DNA of 36,039 nt from Plectonema cf. radiosum LEGE 06105 (GTDB taxonomy: Bacteria; Cyanobacteriota; Cyanobacteriia; Cyanobacteriales; Nostocaceae): NCBI RefSeq assembly GCF_015207665.1, contig NZ_JADEWL010000066.1:1-36039 (forward strand), written 5' to 3'. Below, in pieces: positions 24,732-33,473 of the stretch. Within the stretch, counting starts at the first letter, position 1. Each line of letters begins with the position of its first letter. Made by a program: the position numbers and the translations under genes. The notes under the pieces were generated by a model. That model searched no databases. It was not told the origin of the DNA and saw only the letters and a list, made by a program, of their open reading frames with translations.

Positions 24732-26885
24732 ATGGAGAAAGGTATTTCATCCTTACTAATGGTGTTAAAGCGACGAAGCTTACCTGCGCTGGCAACTTTT
24801 GCAGCGGTGATTGGTGGGGCTGTGGCTTATCTTAGTGTTACTCCGCGAGTTTATCAAACATCTGCGCGGTTGATGCTAATAGGAAAACAGGTGAGTGTTT
24901 CTGAATTGGGTCGAGATTTAACTCAGGTTGGAAATGCGACTCCGGGTGGCCCGAGTCCGTTGGCAGACCAAGCTGAGTTGGTAAAATCGCAACGGGTGTT
25001 GAATAAAGCAATTGAGATATATAATTCTCAATCCCAAGGTAGGAATCAGCAGAGTATTGGAGAAGACAAAATAGATACGGCATATTTACGTAAAAATTTG
25101 AGCGTAAAAATCGTTCCAGCAACTAATATTTTACAACTGAGCTATGAAAATCAAGACCCAGTATTAGCGGCTCAATTGCTCAATGCTTTATCAGCAGCGA
25201 TGGTTGAGTATGATATTAAAGCTATTAGTTCCGAAGCGACAAAAGTTCAGGAATTTTTAGAAAATAAACAACTGCCGATTGCAACAACGAAATTGCAACA
25301 AGCTGAAGCCGCAGAAAATCAGTACAGACAAGCTAGCGGTATTGTTGCATTTGACGAACAAACCGAAGCTTTGGTGGAGAATTTAGCATCATTAGAAGAG
25401 CAAGAACGAACTTTGAGTGCTTTACTCCAAGAAGTGCGATCGCAAGAAAGTTCTTTACGACAAATTACGAATGCGGGTAATTTGAGCAGTGCTTATTCTG
25501 CGGTACGCAGCGGCTCGGATGAAGAATTAGTCAAAATGCGAGCAGCTTTAGCAGAGTTGGAGCGTCAATTGGTAGAAGTGCGGTTACGGTTTACTCAAAA
25601 TCATCCCCAAGTAATCGAGTTAGAGGAAAAACGCAATGCTTTTCGTCAGATGTACCAACAGCAATTAGCTCAAGTATCATCGACAAATCAAGCAGTTGCT
25701 TCCAACAAGATAGCGAACGATCAACTTTCTCAACAGTTAACTTCTCAGTTAATAACCAAAGAAGTTGAACGTTTAGCAATTGAAAACAAATTAGCAACCG
25801 TACAAGCACAAACATCGAATTTACAAGCTCGTTTAGCTCAATTACCAATTAAACAGCAGCCTTTAACAACACTTGTCCGTCAACGGGAAGAAGCAGCGGC
25901 AAGTTTAAAGTTTTTGCAAAGCAAGTTAGAAGAAGCAAGAATTGCTCAAGCTCAAAAGGTAAGTAATGTCCGAGTTATCGAATCAGCTACAGTGCCAAAT
26001 TCGCCAGCATCACCGAAAAAGTCGGTAGTTTTGGCTTTAGCTACGGTTTTTGGCGGTATTTTAGCTACTGGTGTGATTTTACTCTTAGAATTGATGGATA
26101 ACACATTAAGAGACCCAAGAGAAGCCGAAGAACTACTTAAATTACCATTACTAGGAGTATTACCACGTTTACCTGCGAAAACTTTGGTATTAGAACCTTC
26201 AGATAGATTTTTAGACCAAATTGGTTTGGTGGAACCTTACCGAATGTTATTCAAAACCTTGGAGTTTCGCAATGATGCTGTATTGCACCTGATTGTGGTT
26301 AGCAGCACCATTTCCGGAGAAGGTAAATCGGTGGTAGTTTCTCACTTAGCCGCAGTTTCGGCAATGTTGTCTCGAAAAACACTGATAATCGATGCAGATT
26401 TACGCAGACCAGTGCAACATACTCTGTTTAATTTACCACCCAAACCAGGGATTACTGAAATAATTGAGGGTAAGAGGAGCTTTGTTGATGCAATACAAAA
26501 GACTGATGTAGATAATTTAGATATTTTAACTTGTGGCGAACTCCACGGAAGACCTTCGCAGTTATTAGAGTCGGTAGAAATGAAATCGATTCTAGAATCA
26601 GCGAAGAAAGAGTACGATTTAGTGATTGTAGATACTCCGCCTTTAAGTGCTTGTGCGGATGCGTCAACTTTGGGTAAACAGAGTGATGGAGTCGTTTTGG
26701 TGACACGTCCCAGCTTTACCAACAAAGAAATTTTGCAAAGAGCAGTATCGGAATTGACGAGTAATCAGATATCGATTTTAGGAGTAGTAGTTAATGGAAT
26801 GTCGAGTTTAACAGAAGAATATTATCGTTATCCCGTCAAAAGTTATCAACCGACAAGATATTTAACTCCGGGGGGAAGAAGATAA
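24732..26885 (+). CDS. Wzc-type polysaccharide co-polymerase and tyrosine autokinase
   Basis: This 717-residue inner-membrane protein controls chain length and export of exopolysaccharide. Two transmembrane segments (about 16-33 and 430-452) flank a coiled-coil-rich extracytoplasmic Wzz domain. The C-terminal cytoplasmic BY-kinase domain has Walker A SGEGKS (Lys532), Walker A' IIDADLRRP (Asp554 and Asp556) and Walker B LVIVDTPP (Asp634). A tyrosine cluster follows (Tyr697, 698, 700, 705, 710), the usual autophosphorylation tail. The wzy-like gene starts 2 nt after its stop, so they are translationally linked. The start abuts a repeat array. No partner Wzb phosphatase is in the window. Confidence 0.95.
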   Translation: MEKGISSLLMVLKRRSLPALATFAAVIGGAVAYLSVTPRVYQTSARLMLIGKQVSVSELGRDLTQVGNATPGGPSPLADQAELVKSQRVLNKAIEIYNSQSQGRNQQSIGEDKIDTAYLRKNLSVKIVPATNILQLSYENQDPVLAAQLLNALSAAMVEYDIKAISSEATKVQEFLENKQLPIATTKLQQAEAAENQYRQASGIVAFDEQTEALVENLASLEEQERTLSALLQEVRSQESSLRQITNAGNLSSAYSAVRSGSDEELVKMRAALAELERQLVEVRLRFTQNHPQVIELEEKRNAFRQMYQQQLAQVSSTNQAVASNKIANDQLSQQLTSQLITKEVERLAIENKLATVQAQTSNLQARLAQLPIKQQPLTTLVRQREEAAASLKFLQSKLEEARIAQAQKVSNVRVIESATVPNSPASPKKSVVLALATVFGGILATGVILLLELMDNTLRDPREAEELLKLPLLGVLPRLPAKTLVLEPSDRFLDQIGLVEPYRMLFKTLEFRNDAVLHLIVVSSTISGEGKSVVVSHLAAVSAMLSRKTLIIDADLRRPVQHTLFNLPPKPGITEIIEGKRSFVDAIQKTDVDNLDILTCGELHGRPSQLLESVEMKSILESAKKEYDLVIVDTPPLSACADASTLGKQSDGVVLVTRPSFTNKEILQRAVSELTSNQISILGVVVNGMSSLTEEYYRYPVKSYQPTRYLTPGGRR

Positions 26886-26887
26886 AG

Positions 26888-28276
26888 ATGTTAACTAATA
26901 AACAGTTCAACAATTCTTCTTACCTGTCATTTTTGGTAGGATTGGCAGGAGTTGGAATTGGTGCAGCTGTAGGATTTGGGGCTGGTGCGATACCTGTAGT
27001 GGTAGGGTTGCTTTTGGGTGTAGTAGCGGTACTGATATTCTTTTTTGCTCGATTTGAACAAGCGGTATTAACTTTATTAGTATTACGTAGTTCATTAGAT
27101 CCTTTTTCGGCACAGCAAGTACCTGCTGCTTTTGCAATTGGTTTGGATGGGTTAACGATACTTTATGTAATAGTTAAAATTTTAATCAGACAAAAAGTTC
27201 ATACAGATAAATTTTTCTGGGTTTTTGCGGGATGGGTAGGGTTTTTAGGAATATGGGTAATTTTACCAATAGTTGGTTGGGGATTATTAGGAAAAACCTA
27301 TTTAATAGATGGAATTAGAGAATGGACGCGAATATTTTCTTGGTTAATGATATATTTGCTGGTGATGCAATTAAAAGGAAAGATTCATCCGCAAAAAGTT
27401 ATCCCCGTCTTATTTTTTAGTCTTTTAGTACCGTTAACAGTAGGATTTTTACAACTTGTAATACCTTCACGTCTTCCTGATGTTATCAGTTGTCGAAATT
27501 GTCTAAATTCAACTATTGGACATCCCAGTACATTTGGTACTTTCTTATTTTTATTTATTAGTTTAACGTTATGGAAACTCGGCCACGCAAAGGAAAATCG
27601 TTGGTTTTGGTTGATATTATTAGGAACTTTGGCATTCTTTATGGTGATGACAAAATCTCTCACCAGTTTAATTATGATGTCAGTTTTTATAATTGCCTTG
27701 ATTGCGCCTAAATTAAATTTCTTAAGACTAGTTGGGGGGATTTTATTCATTGTATTAACATTTTATTTATTTGCAAGTACCGAATTTGGTTATGAAAAGC
27801 TCAATGCACTTTTAGAAACACCATTATTTAATCAAGATTTAGATATATCTCGAACAATATTATTATCATTTGGAGATGGAAACAGTGCAAATTGGCGAAT
27901 TGCCCAATGGTCATTTTTAATAGATGCTTGGAAACAATCACCGCTATTAGGATATGGTTTGGGTACCAGTCAATATATAACTTATTTTCAGAATTACGCT
28001 CATAATGATTATCTGCGATTTCTTGCAGAAACGGGAATTATCGGATTTACAAGTTTTATTGTATTTCTGGGAATACAAATAGTTTTTTTAGGAAAATATT
28101 TGCGGGATTCACTACTCGGAAGTCCCCGTAGAAGACTTTGTGTAACAATGATAGCAATTTTTGCGGCAATACTTTTAGGAATGGCTACTGATAATGTTTG
28201 GAATCATACAACTTTATTTTTTTATTGGTGGCTGTTATTTGCAATTGTGGGATGGGAGGAAATAGTTGACAGTTGA
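26888..28276 (+). CDS. Wzy-type polymerase / O-antigen ligase family protein
   Basis: This is a 462-residue polytopic membrane protein with about ten to twelve hydrophobic helices. The large periplasmic loop typical of the O-antigen ligase/polymerase superfamily sits in the C-terminal half, with LLGYGLGTSQYITYFQNYAH and NDYLRFLAETGIIGF carrying the conserved HNDYLR-like signature. Its place between Wzc and glycosyltransferases suggests it polymerises repeat units on the outer face of the inner membrane. It starts 2 nt after the wzc-like gene. The last residues (IVDS and stop) are encoded by the first units of a GTTGACA-type heptamer array. Polymerase versus ligase cannot be decided from sequence. 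Confidence 0.88.
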   Translation: MLTNKQFNNSSYLSFLVGLAGVGIGAAVGFGAGAIPVVVGLLLGVVAVLIFFFARFEQAVLTLLVLRSSLDPFSAQQVPAAFAIGLDGLTILYVIVKILIRQKVHTDKFFWVFAGWVGFLGIWVILPIVGWGLLGKTYLIDGIREWTRIFSWLMIYLLVMQLKGKIHPQKVIPVLFFSLLVPLTVGFLQLVIPSRLPDVISCRNCLNSTIGHPSTFGTFLFLFISLTLWKLGHAKENRWFWLILLGTLAFFMVMTKSLTSLIMMSVFIIALIAPKLNFLRLVGGILFIVLTFYLFASTEFGYEKLNALLETPLFNQDLDISRTILLSFGDGNSANWRIAQWSFLIDAWKQSPLLGYGLGTSQYITYFQNYAHNDYLRFLAETGIIGFTSFIVFLGIQIVFLGKYLRDSLLGSPRRRLCVTMIAIFAAILLGMATDNVWNHTTLFFYWWLLFAIVGWEEIVDS

Positions 28277-28434
28277 CAGTTGACAGTTATCATTTATCAG
28301 TTAATAGTTCGTTGAGTGATTGGTAATGGTAGCGTTCCCTTTAACCTCTAAGCTTATTTAATAATGGTTCAAGTACAAGAATCTTTTTTTTTAAGACTAA
28401 AATCTAAAATCTAAAATCTAAAATCTAAAATAGA
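28264..28434. repeat. Tandem-repeat spacer between wzy-like gene and GT4
   Basis: GTTGACA units (from 28264, overlapping the upstream stop) and then GTTATCA-like units. Later comes an array of TAAAATC units (28397-28430) ending 1-4 nt before the next ATG. No gene lies between. Confidence 0.85.
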
Positions 28435-29628
28435 ATGACTCAGAAATTAATTAAATCTATCAATAGTCCGCAGGGAGAGTTAATCAATAAAAAACATCCT
28501 TATAAAATTACTATTATTCATCCGAGTGCGGGTGTGAATTGGAGTGGTGGTTCGGAAATTTTTGCCATCGAAATAACTCGTCGTCTGAGTAATTACTTTG
28601 AAGTAGAACTTTTGAGTGGTGCTGATTGCGGTGAATTCTCTCGTTTGTCTGGGGGTATTCCTCGCGCTTATACTTATGATTTTATCAACCAACCATTAAT
28701 TAAAAATTTAGTCCATCGCTTTGCAAATCATCCCGAAATTATTATTGAGCATTTAACTAATTTCTTCCCTTGTGTCACTCGCTGCTTATTTAATTCTCCC
28801 GATTTAATATTTCCTTGTAATGACTATGGGGGTTTAGCAATTGCTGCTGCTGTACGTGCTATTAAAGGTACTCCTATACTTTATGTTGAACATAATAGTT
28901 TATTAGCAGAGGGAAAATGTTTGAAGAGAAATTTATTTTTTTCTCCTGATAATTTAGTGGTTTACGATGAAAAAACTGCTGGATTTGTTCGCAATATTAA
29001 ACCAACACAAACAGTAAAGATTATTCCTAATGGAGTTGATTTAAAACAATTTACTCCTCAAGGAAACAAGATAGATTTTGGTTTAAATAAACCAGTTATA
29101 TTGTGTGTAGCTTCTTTAAATCGTAACAATCATAAAAGAGTCGATTTAGCTATTAATGCAGTTTCTCGTTTATCTGAAGCTAGTTTATTGCTATGTGGAG
29201 ACGGACCAGATAAAAATTATTTTCAAGCACGAGGTGATAAATTACTTGGTTCAAATCGTTTTAAAATATGTACTTTTCCTTTTCAAAAAATGCCAGAAGT
29301 TTATCGTAGTGCGGATATATTTACACTTCCTTCTCTCAATGAACCCTTTGGTTTCGCTTATATTGAAGCAATGTCAAGTGGTTTACCAGTAGTTGCAACA
29401 GATGACGAAATGCGTCGTTATATTGTTGGTGATAGCGGTATTTTATGCGATGTGACAAACCCAGAGATATACGCTGATGCATTATCTCAAGTGTTAAAAA
29501 TTTTCAAAGAAAATTGGCAGGAAAAAGCGATAAATAATGCTTTAAGATTTAGTTGGGATGCGATTGCTTTAAAGTATCGCGATGTGATTTTAGAATTAAT
29601 TAAAAATAGGTTAAAGGTTAAAGGTTAA
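28435..29628 (+). CDS. GT4 family glycosyltransferase (exopolysaccharide)
   Basis: This is a 397-residue GT-B glycosyltransferase with an acceptor loop SAGVNWSGGSEIFAIEITRR near residues 31-50. KIIPNGVDLKQFTP lies in the inter-domain region, and the E-x7-E motif is Glu303/Glu311 in EPFGFAYIEAMSSG. The terminal residues NRLKVKG come from AGGTTAA heptamers that continue downstream, so the C-terminus is repeat-derived. The ATG lies directly after an AAAATCT array with no Shine-Dalgarno. The sugar is unknown. Confidence 0.9.
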   Translation: MTQKLIKSINSPQGELINKKHPYKITIIHPSAGVNWSGGSEIFAIEITRRLSNYFEVELLSGADCGEFSRLSGGIPRAYTYDFINQPLIKNLVHRFANHPEIIIEHLTNFFPCVTRCLFNSPDLIFPCNDYGGLAIAAAVRAIKGTPILYVEHNSLLAEGKCLKRNLFFSPDNLVVYDEKTAGFVRNIKPTQTVKIIPNGVDLKQFTPQGNKIDFGLNKPVILCVASLNRNNHKRVDLAINAVSRLSEASLLLCGDGPDKNYFQARGDKLLGSNRFKICTFPFQKMPEVYRSADIFTLPSLNEPFGFAYIEAMSSGLPVVATDDEMRRYIVGDSGILCDVTNPEIYADALSQVLKIFKENWQEKAINNALRFSWDAIALKYRDVILELIKNRLKVKG

Positions 29629-29652
29629 AGGTTAAAGGTCAAAGATCAAAGG
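29608..29652. repeat. Short tandem repeat (AGGTTAA/AGGTCAA) at a GT4 3' end
   Basis: About six 7-bp units begin within the last codons of the GT4 gene and supply its stop codon. The rest of the 166-bp gap to the next gene is AT-rich with no visible feature. Confidence 0.9.
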
Positions 29653-29794
29653 TGGATGGATAGAATAGATGGTATTACTTAAAGTAGTTAGTTAATTATG
29701 CTCCATAAAATTATACTTAAATACGGTAGTAAAATTATCTAAAAGTACATAATATTTTTTAACACAATTTATGTAAAAAAAAGGTTTTATTCAA

Positions 29795-30742
29795 ATGCCA
29801 TGTTGTTCTATAATTATTCCCGCTTATAATGCAATGAATTATCTGCCACAAACTCTAGAAAGTGTTTTGAAGCAGACTTTTACAGATTTTGAAGTTTTGA
29901 TTATTAATGATGGAAGTTCCGACAATATTGTGGAATGGTTTTACAATATCGTAGACTCGCGAGTTAAATTAATTTCTCAAGAAAATCAAGGTGTTTCAGC
30001 AGCAAGAAATATAGGTATTAAAAATTCAAAAGCAGATTATATTGCATTTATTGATGCTGATGATTTGTGGGAACCTACTAAATTAGAAAAGCAATTACAA
30101 TGTTTTAAAGATAATCCGTCAGTGGGTTTGGTTCATAGTGCAATGACGATGATTGATCAGGAAGGCAAATCTCTGGGAAGAACCTTTATATCGAATGTCG
30201 AAGGTGATGCTCTTAAACCATTATTAGAACAAAATACAATAGTAACTTCTTCTGTAATAGTTCGTCGTAGCTGTTTAGATGTAGGAAACTTTGATAATAA
30301 CTTACGTTCTTCTGAAGATTGGGAACTTTGGGTACGTATCGCTTTACGTTATCCTATCATGCTAATCAAAGAACCTTTAGTTTTTTATCGTCAACATCCC
30401 AATAATACAACTAAAAATTGGCAAATGCTCGAACAAGATTTACGTTCAATAGAGCAAGTATTTCAATCAGTTCCTCAAGAATTATCTTATTTAAAAAACC
30501 GTACCTATGGTTATGCAAATATTTACTTGGCTTGGAAAGCTCTGCAAACAGGTTATTCTAAACAAGCAGCTTATTTTCGCAACCAAGCAATTAAACATTA
30601 TTCTCCAATTCTTTTTTTTCCCAAAATGATTCGTTTAAACTTTGCGATCGCGCTTTCGCAAATCTTGGGAAACAACGGTTTCAACCGCATCCAATCCTCT
30701 ATTTACACAATACGTCGTCGTTTCTCCACTGTGAAAATGTGA
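29795..30742 (+). CDS. GT2 family glycosyltransferase (exopolysaccharide), tandem paralogue 1
   Basis: This is a 315-residue inverting GT-A glycosyltransferase. The N-terminal nucleotide-binding strand SIIIPAYNAMNYLPQTLESV, the acidic VLIINDGSSDNI block and the metal-binding DADDLW (about 89-94) are canonical. The segment RSSEDWELWVRIALRYP holds the ED motif of the acceptor side. It is cytoplasmic or membrane-associated. It is closely similar to the next gene at both ends but less so around residues 115-175, which points to tandem duplication with altered acceptor or donor specificity. The sugar is unknown. Confidence 0.93.
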   Translation: MPCCSIIIPAYNAMNYLPQTLESVLKQTFTDFEVLIINDGSSDNIVEWFYNIVDSRVKLISQENQGVSAARNIGIKNSKADYIAFIDADDLWEPTKLEKQLQCFKDNPSVGLVHSAMTMIDQEGKSLGRTFISNVEGDALKPLLEQNTIVTSSVIVRRSCLDVGNFDNNLRSSEDWELWVRIALRYPIMLIKEPLVFYRQHPNNTTKNWQMLEQDLRSIEQVFQSVPQELSYLKNRTYGYANIYLAWKALQTGYSKQAAYFRNQAIKHYSPILFFPKMIRLNFAIALSQILGNNGFNRIQSSIYTIRRRFSTVKM

Positions 30743-30896
30743 CAGTTGACAGTTGACAGTTGACAAGGGGATGGGGAGAAATTTAATAATTCAAAACAAC
30801 CATCAACCATCAACTAACTACTATCCACCATCAACTATCAACTAACTCTTCATCCCGGCAATCTAAAATCCAAAATCTAAAATCCAAAATTGAATT
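30741..30896. repeat. Composite tandem-repeat spacer between the GT2 genes
   Basis: Starts with CAGTTGA units at the upstream stop codon. CATCAAC/CATCAAC-TAACTA units follow, and a TAAAATC/CAAAATC array (30862-30891) ends a few bases before the ATG at 30897. Confidence 0.85.
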
Positions 30897-31856
30897 ATGT
30901 CAAAAGTATCTATAATTATTCCAGCTTACAATGCGATGACTTATCTGCCGGAAACTCTGGAGAGTGCTTTTAAACAGACTTTTAGGGACTTTGAAATATT
31001 GATTATAAATGATGGAAGTTCGGATAATGTTGTGGAATGGGTTTCACAAATCACAGACGAGCGAGTTAAGTTGATTTCTCAAGAAAATCAGGGTGTATCC
31101 GCAGCACGAAATACGGGAATTAACAACGCTCAGGGGGAATATATTGCTTTTCTTGATGCTGATGATTTGTGGGAAGCGACAAAATTGGAAAAACAAGTAA
31201 ACTGTCTTGATGCTAATCCCACCATAGGTTTAACTTACACTTGGACGACTTTTATAGACCAATTTAGTCAACCTACAGGGGTATCAATAGTTTCTCACGC
31301 TGAGGGAAATGTATGGAAAGAAATTGTGGTTCGAGATATGATATCTACTGGTAGTTCGACAATGATTCGTGCTGAATGCTTCAAGAAAGTAGGCTTATTC
31401 GATGCAGATTTATCCGTTGGTGAAGATAGAGATATGTGGACTCGTATTGCATTAATCTATCCTTTTGCAGTAATCAAAGAACCATTGACTCTCTATCGAA
31501 GACATTCTCAGAATACAACTAAAAGCAATCAAAAAATAATTCCTCAACTATCGAGAGTCATAGAAAAGACTTTTCAAAATATTCCAGAAAACTTACTTTA
31601 TTTAAAAAATCGCAGCTATGGATGGATGAATATTTTTGCAGCTTGGTCTGCTATTGAGCAAGAAAAAGATTATAAACAAGCAAAATATTACTGTCAACAA
31701 GCTGTAAAACATTACCCCCAAATACGTTTTACATCAATGTATTTACGTTTAACCATCGCGATCGCAATGTTAGCTTTATTCGGTTATCAAACCTACGATA
31801 AAATTCGAGGATTGAAAAAGAGTCTAGTTAAGAATAAGGTTGGTACTGTTTCATGA
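30897..31856 (+). CDS. GT2 family glycosyltransferase (exopolysaccharide), tandem paralogue 2
   Basis: This is a 319-residue GT-A enzyme with SIIIPAYNAMTYLPETLESA, ILIINDGSSDNV, the DADDLW metal site and GEDRDMWTRIALIYP as the ED-type acceptor motif. Its N-terminal ~95 residues are nearly the same as in the preceding gene, also at the DNA level, and the tail pattern (YLKNRSYGWMNIFAAW, AVKHYPQIRF) also matches. The middle is diverged. The start follows a CAAAATC array with no Shine-Dalgarno. It probably adds a sugar to the same repeat unit as its neighbour; donor and linkage are not deducible. Confidence 0.93.
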   Translation: MSKVSIIIPAYNAMTYLPETLESAFKQTFRDFEILIINDGSSDNVVEWVSQITDERVKLISQENQGVSAARNTGINNAQGEYIAFLDADDLWEATKLEKQVNCLDANPTIGLTYTWTTFIDQFSQPTGVSIVSHAEGNVWKEIVVRDMISTGSSTMIRAECFKKVGLFDADLSVGEDRDMWTRIALIYPFAVIKEPLTLYRRHSQNTTKSNQKIIPQLSRVIEKTFQNIPENLLYLKNRSYGWMNIFAAWSAIEQEKDYKQAKYYCQQAVKHYPQIRFTSMYLRLTIAIAMLALFGYQTYDKIRGLKKSLVKNKVGTVS

Positions 31857-31900
31857 TATCTCCTGAAACAAATTAGAAATTAAAAGCCATTAATTCTACA

Positions 31901-31946
31901 ACCTTAGACCTTCGACCTTTGACCTTTGACCTTTGACCTTAAACCT
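31901..31946. repeat. Short tandem repeat (GACCTTT family)
   Basis: About six units of GACCTTT/GACCTTA, the complement of the AGGTTAA/AGGTCAA family, sit 17 bp before the flippase start. Confidence 0.9.
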
Positions 31947-31963
31947 TTTTATATATTATCAAT

Positions 31964-33349
31964 ATGGGATTACGTAATCAAGCCGTAAAAGGCGGATTTA
32001 TCATGGTTATTCGTCAAGGTTTGGGTATTTTACTCAGCTTGGCAAGCGTGATATTTATTACCAGAGTAATCGGTCCGGAACAATACGGTTTTTTTGGTGC
32101 TGCTTCGGGAATTGCAGTGTTTCTTTACCGTTTAGGACCTTGGGGTTTGGATGTTTATCTAGTACGTAAAACAGAGAATCCAGAACAACAAGAATACAAT
32201 CAGGCTTTCACTATTTTACTTGGTGTGAGCTTATTTCTGACTTTAAGTATGGCTTTAGGGCGAGATATTATTGCTGATTTTCTCCGAATTAAGCAAGTTT
32301 CATCACTTTCATTAGCTTTAGCTTTTACAATTCCCCCCACTCTTTTAAAAGTACCTTCCACAGTGAAATTGGAACGGGATCTTAATTTTAAACGTGTTGC
32401 TTTCAACGAGTTAATTAGTCAAATTAGCTACTACATAATTGCCATACCGATGGCTTTTCAAGGGTTTGGTGCTTGGTCTCCCGTTGTCGGTTTGTTAGTT
32501 CAACAATATGTCTTATTTATACTCACTCAATTAGGTGCAAATCTCAAATTAGGTTTGTGCTGGAACCCCAAATTAGTTAAACAAATGGTGAGTTACGGCT
32601 TTACCTATTCCGCTTCTAATTGGGCTTGGGAATTACGAACTTTAGTAAATCCGGTAATAGTTGGACGCTTTGCTGGTCCAGAATCTGTTGCTTTTGTTGC
32701 TTTAGCTATACGCTTGGTAGAAATGCTTTCCTTTGTCAGATTTATTACATGGCGTTTAGCAATGGCAGCTTTAGCGAAATTTAAAGATAATAAAGCTCGT
32801 TTGCTTCATAGTGTTGAAGAAGGAATGCATTTATTAGCTTTGACAGTGGGTTTACCAATGGCAGGTTTTTCTTTAGTAGGGCCAATAGTCTTGAGTATTG
32901 TTTTTGGTAAAGATTGGAACCCAGTATTAGAAGTTTATCCATTTATTGCTGTTAGCTATATCGCTTATTCAATCTTTAATCTACATACTTCGGTTCTCTA
33001 TTTACTAGGTAAAAATATGTCAGTTACTTGGTTTAATTTAATTCATGTGGTAATATTTGGAGTCACTGCATTATTACTAGTACCGCCCATGGGAATCATC
33101 GGATATGGATGGGCTGAAGTATGTACTTTATTCAGTTATATTGTTCTACATTTATACGTTTCTAAAGAAGTTGGGGAACCAAATTATATTACTGCTTTTA
33201 TGTGGTTTTCTCTATCGGTTTCTGTCTTGCTTATCGGTACTTTTGCAAGTCCATTACGTTACTTTTCAGCATTCTTATTATTCCTTCCTTTAATATCAAC
33301 AAAAGAAAGAAATAATTTATGGGGATATTATCAGATATTAAGGTCGTAA
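31964..33349 (+). CDS. Wzx-type polysaccharide flippase
   Basis: This is a 461-residue polytopic protein of the MOP superfamily (polysaccharide biosynthesis protein, Wzx-like), with about twelve to fourteen hydrophobic helices. The N-terminus MGLRNQAVKGGFIMVIRQGL and the RVIGPEQYGFFGAASGIAVF block after the first helix are typical. It should move the undecaprenyl-linked repeat unit across the inner membrane before Wzy polymerisation. It is the last gene of the exopolysaccharide run, 107 bp after the second GT2. A long TGGTAAT array starts right after its stop codon. Confidence 0.92.
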   Translation: MGLRNQAVKGGFIMVIRQGLGILLSLASVIFITRVIGPEQYGFFGAASGIAVFLYRLGPWGLDVYLVRKTENPEQQEYNQAFTILLGVSLFLTLSMALGRDIIADFLRIKQVSSLSLALAFTIPPTLLKVPSTVKLERDLNFKRVAFNELISQISYYIIAIPMAFQGFGAWSPVVGLLVQQYVLFILTQLGANLKLGLCWNPKLVKQMVSYGFTYSASNWAWELRTLVNPVIVGRFAGPESVAFVALAIRLVEMLSFVRFITWRLAMAALAKFKDNKARLLHSVEEGMHLLALTVGLPMAGFSLVGPIVLSIVFGKDWNPVLEVYPFIAVSYIAYSIFNLHTSVLYLLGKNMSVTWFNLIHVVIFGVTALLLVPPMGIIGYGWAEVCTLFSYIVLHLYVSKEVGEPNYITAFMWFSLSVSVLLIGTFASPLRYFSAFLLFLPLISTKERNNLWGYYQILRS

Positions 33350-33350
33350 A

Positions 33351-33473
33351 TTGGTAATTGGTAATTGGTAATGGGTAATTGGTAATGGGTAATGGGTAAT
33401 GGGTAATTGGTAATTGGTAATGGGTAATTGGTAACTGATAACTGATAACTGGTAACTGATAACTGATAACTGT
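33351..33473. repeat. Long tandem array between wzx-like and potC genes
   Basis: About twelve TGGTAAT/GGGTAAT units are followed by AACTGAT/AACTGGT units to 33473. The array fills the whole gap between two convergent stop codons (33349 and 33474). The first family is the complement of the ATTACCC array at 16650-16782. Confidence 0.95.

Noticed and set aside
33351-33473. Possible CRISPR or origin iterons
   Set aside because: Plain heptamer units lie between two convergent stop codons, with no spacers, dnaA gene or DnaA boxes.
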